NCBI RefSeq assembly: GCF_002813915.1
Contig: NZ_CP019335.1
Span: 666,388 to 730,387, forward strand
Source: Tenacibaculum sp. SZ-18
GTDB taxonomy: Bacteria > Bacteroidota > Bacteroidia > Flavobacteriales > Flavobacteriaceae
Direction: 5' to 3'
Length of the DNA: 64,000 nt
The notes beneath the pieces are model-generated. The model saw only the letters and a list, made by a program, of their open reading frames with translations. It did no database searches and was not told the DNA's origin. Position 1 is the stretch's first letter, and the number at the start of each line of letters is the position of its first letter. The translations under genes and the position numbers were made by a program. Of this stretch, positions 62,867 through 64,000 are shown piece after piece.

Positions 62867-64000
62867 TTATAAAGCTTCTATTTTGTTTAAGTTGTTCATT
62901 TTTTCAATTAAATCGCCTTGTATAGCCACAACCGCAGATTTAGGAATATTATCAGAATCGAAAGGCCATTTACTTGTTGGATTGTTGAGGTCTTTGGTTT
63001 GCTCACCAGGATGTTGAACACTTAAGAATAATGTTTTTCCGTCAGGAGAGAACCAAGGTCCAGTTAATTCGGCATCTCTAGGAGCAGATGCAACACGAAT
63101 AACTTTTCCAGCATCAGCACCATATCTAGGAATAACAAACAAACTATTGTTTTTAAATGGCATATACGGTTTGTCTTCTCTGTTCATTGAACTACCAGAC
63201 ATGTCTGAGGTCATCCACAAGTTACCAGCCAAGTCAAAAGCAAGATTATCCGGACAAGAAAATCCATTTTCTTCACCACCTGCTATGTAAGTTGAAGCTT
63301 TAAAAGTTAATGAATCAAAAGCTCCTTCAGTTTCTTCAATTTTTAAAATAGATCCGTGGAAATCTCCTTTATCTTTATTATTTGTGAGCGTTACAATTAT
63401 ATTTCCAGTAATTGGATCAATTTCAATGTCTTCTGGACGATTTAATTCAGTTGCGCCTAGTAATTTAGCAGCTTCTCTTGCTCTGATTAATACTTCGGTT
63501 TGGTCTTTAAATTTTTCTTTTAAAACTGGTTGGTTTTTCCAATCTAGTGCTAACCATTTTCCATTATCCGTATCAGCTACATATAAAGTACCTTCTTTCA
63601 ATGAACCTTGTTTTGAAGAGATGAATTTATATAAATGCTCACTGTTTTTATCATCTCCAGTATAAGCAACAACGCGTTTATCTTTTAGTTCAAATAAAGT
63701 ACAGCATTCATGAGCAAACCTTCCTAAAGCAATGTGTTTTTGAGCTGTTCCAGTTTTTGGATCTATTTCAACTACCCAACCATAGTGTTCAGGTGGATAT
63801 TCATAAAATTTTTCCCAACCATACCAACTAGGTTTATGTGTAGAATTGTTATATATATCATATTCAGTCTCTCCATAAAAACCATCATAATTTTCTTCAC
63901 ACGTAATAAAAGTATTCCAAGGAGTAATTCCTCCTGAACAATTCGCTAACGTTCCTTTTACAGTTGTAGCTCCTTTGATAGGTGTGTCCCAATTTAACTT
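62867..64000 (-). CDS. PhoX-like phosphatase (DUF839), partial (N-terminus beyond window)
   Basis: 377 residues are visible with no start codon in the window; the frame runs to the right edge. Sequence upstream of the apparent TTG-Met at 63601 continues as the family core: NCSGGITPWNTFITCEENYDG-like start (63875-63935), then WVVEIDPKTG and GRFAHECCTL, then AYTGDD, VADTDNG, RPEDIEIDPITGNI and DNLAFDLAGNLWMTSD. PhoX-type enzymes are calcium/iron phosphatases acting outside the cytoplasm. It lies 15 nt upstream of the COG0523 gene, so it may belong to the same operon, which is unusual for a metal-uptake unit. Confidence 0.85.
   Translation of the reverse strand, partial: KLNWDTPIKGATTVKGTLANCSGGITPWNTFITCEENYDGFYGETEYDIYNNSTHKPSWYGWEKFYEYPPEHYGWVVEIDPKTGTAQKHIALGRFAHECCTLFELKDKRVVAYTGDDKNSEHLYKFISSKQGSLKEGTLYVADTDNGKWLALDWKNQPVLKEKFKDQTEVLIRAREAAKLLGATELNRPEDIEIDPITGNIIVTLTNNKDKGDFHGSILKIEETEGAFDSLTFKASTYIAGGEENGFSCPDNLAFDLAGNLWMTSDMSGSSMNREDKPYMPFKNNSLFVIPRYGADAGKVIRVASAPRDAELTGPWFSPDGKTLFLSVQHPGEQTKDLNNPTSKWPFDSDNIPKSAVVAIQGDLIEKMNNLNKIEAL

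Noticed and set aside
62867..63601. A complete 244-residue phosphatase gene
   Set aside because: The in-frame sequence from 63602 to 64000 has clear family motifs, so the gene continues past the window edge.

Overview
The window looks like the chromosome of a marine-type member of the Flavobacteriaceae (Bacteroidota). Base composition is AT-rich. It carries type IX secretion and gliding genes (porU, porV, gldJ), a fused ccsBA cytochrome c biogenesis gene, Bacteroidota-type LytTR and LuxR-TPR regulators, and several TAnnTTTG promoter elements of the Bacteroidota housekeeping sigma factor. The genus cannot be fixed from the sequence alone. No rRNA, insertion sequence, prophage or CRISPR array was seen; the two RNA genes are tRNA-Thr(UGU) and tRNA-Pro(UGG).

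Layout. 1-4132: LysM lipoprotein (cut by the window edge), guaA, a KAS III-like synthase and cdd, all on the minus strand. 4202-8719: porV and porU (minus), divergent from gldJ and murF (8904-11960, plus). 11953-12804: an N-acetylglucosamine-kinase-like gene. 12950-18867: polysaccharide export module (PHP phosphatase on plus; Wzc-like kinase with a YG-repeat tail, Wza-like lipoprotein and a CapD/FlaA1-like enzyme on minus). 18927-22649: TPR-like membrane protein and ccsBA. 22758-29300: psd, mutB, two paralogous secreted proteins of unknown function, mutA, divIC and udk, tightly packed. 29381-33453: tRNA-Thr, a universal stress protein, and a photolyase / SRPBCC / TspO / glutathione peroxidase operon. 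33841-36076: a decaying block with a 5'-truncated beta-propeller phytase and a LuxR-TPR regulator carrying three lesions. 36199-37889: peroxiredoxin-like and MdaB-like redox genes divergent from an HxlR regulator. 37971-42473: tRNA-Pro, trxB, then an ECF sigma / HEAT-type anti-sigma-like / two DUF4097-like genes. 42557-47404: histidine decarboxylase divergent from an Lrp/AsnC regulator, a DUF2306-beta-lactamase-like-TPR fusion and a membrane LytTR regulator. 47599-53519: a beta-oxidation operon headed by a MarR regulator with strong palindromic operators. 53818-58905: an ABC-2 exporter, an MscS channel, a secreted protein frameshifted at a 12-T run, and an NtrC-like regulator without a DNA-binding domain. 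58908-64000: a minus-strand operon of a PhoX-like phosphatase, a COG0523 (CobW) GTPase, an ABC ATPase, a permease with a giant His-rich loop and a small Cys-containing secreted protein.

The most interesting unit is this last operon. It resembles a zinc ABC system in which the His-rich metal-binding part lies inside the permease's extracytoplasmic loop, as a 57-bp tandem repeat. Other items of note are the paralogous secreted pair translationally coupled inside the methylmalonyl-CoA mutase operon, the poly-T run in a signal peptide (possible phase variation), and the apparently catalytically altered serine-hydrolase fusion.
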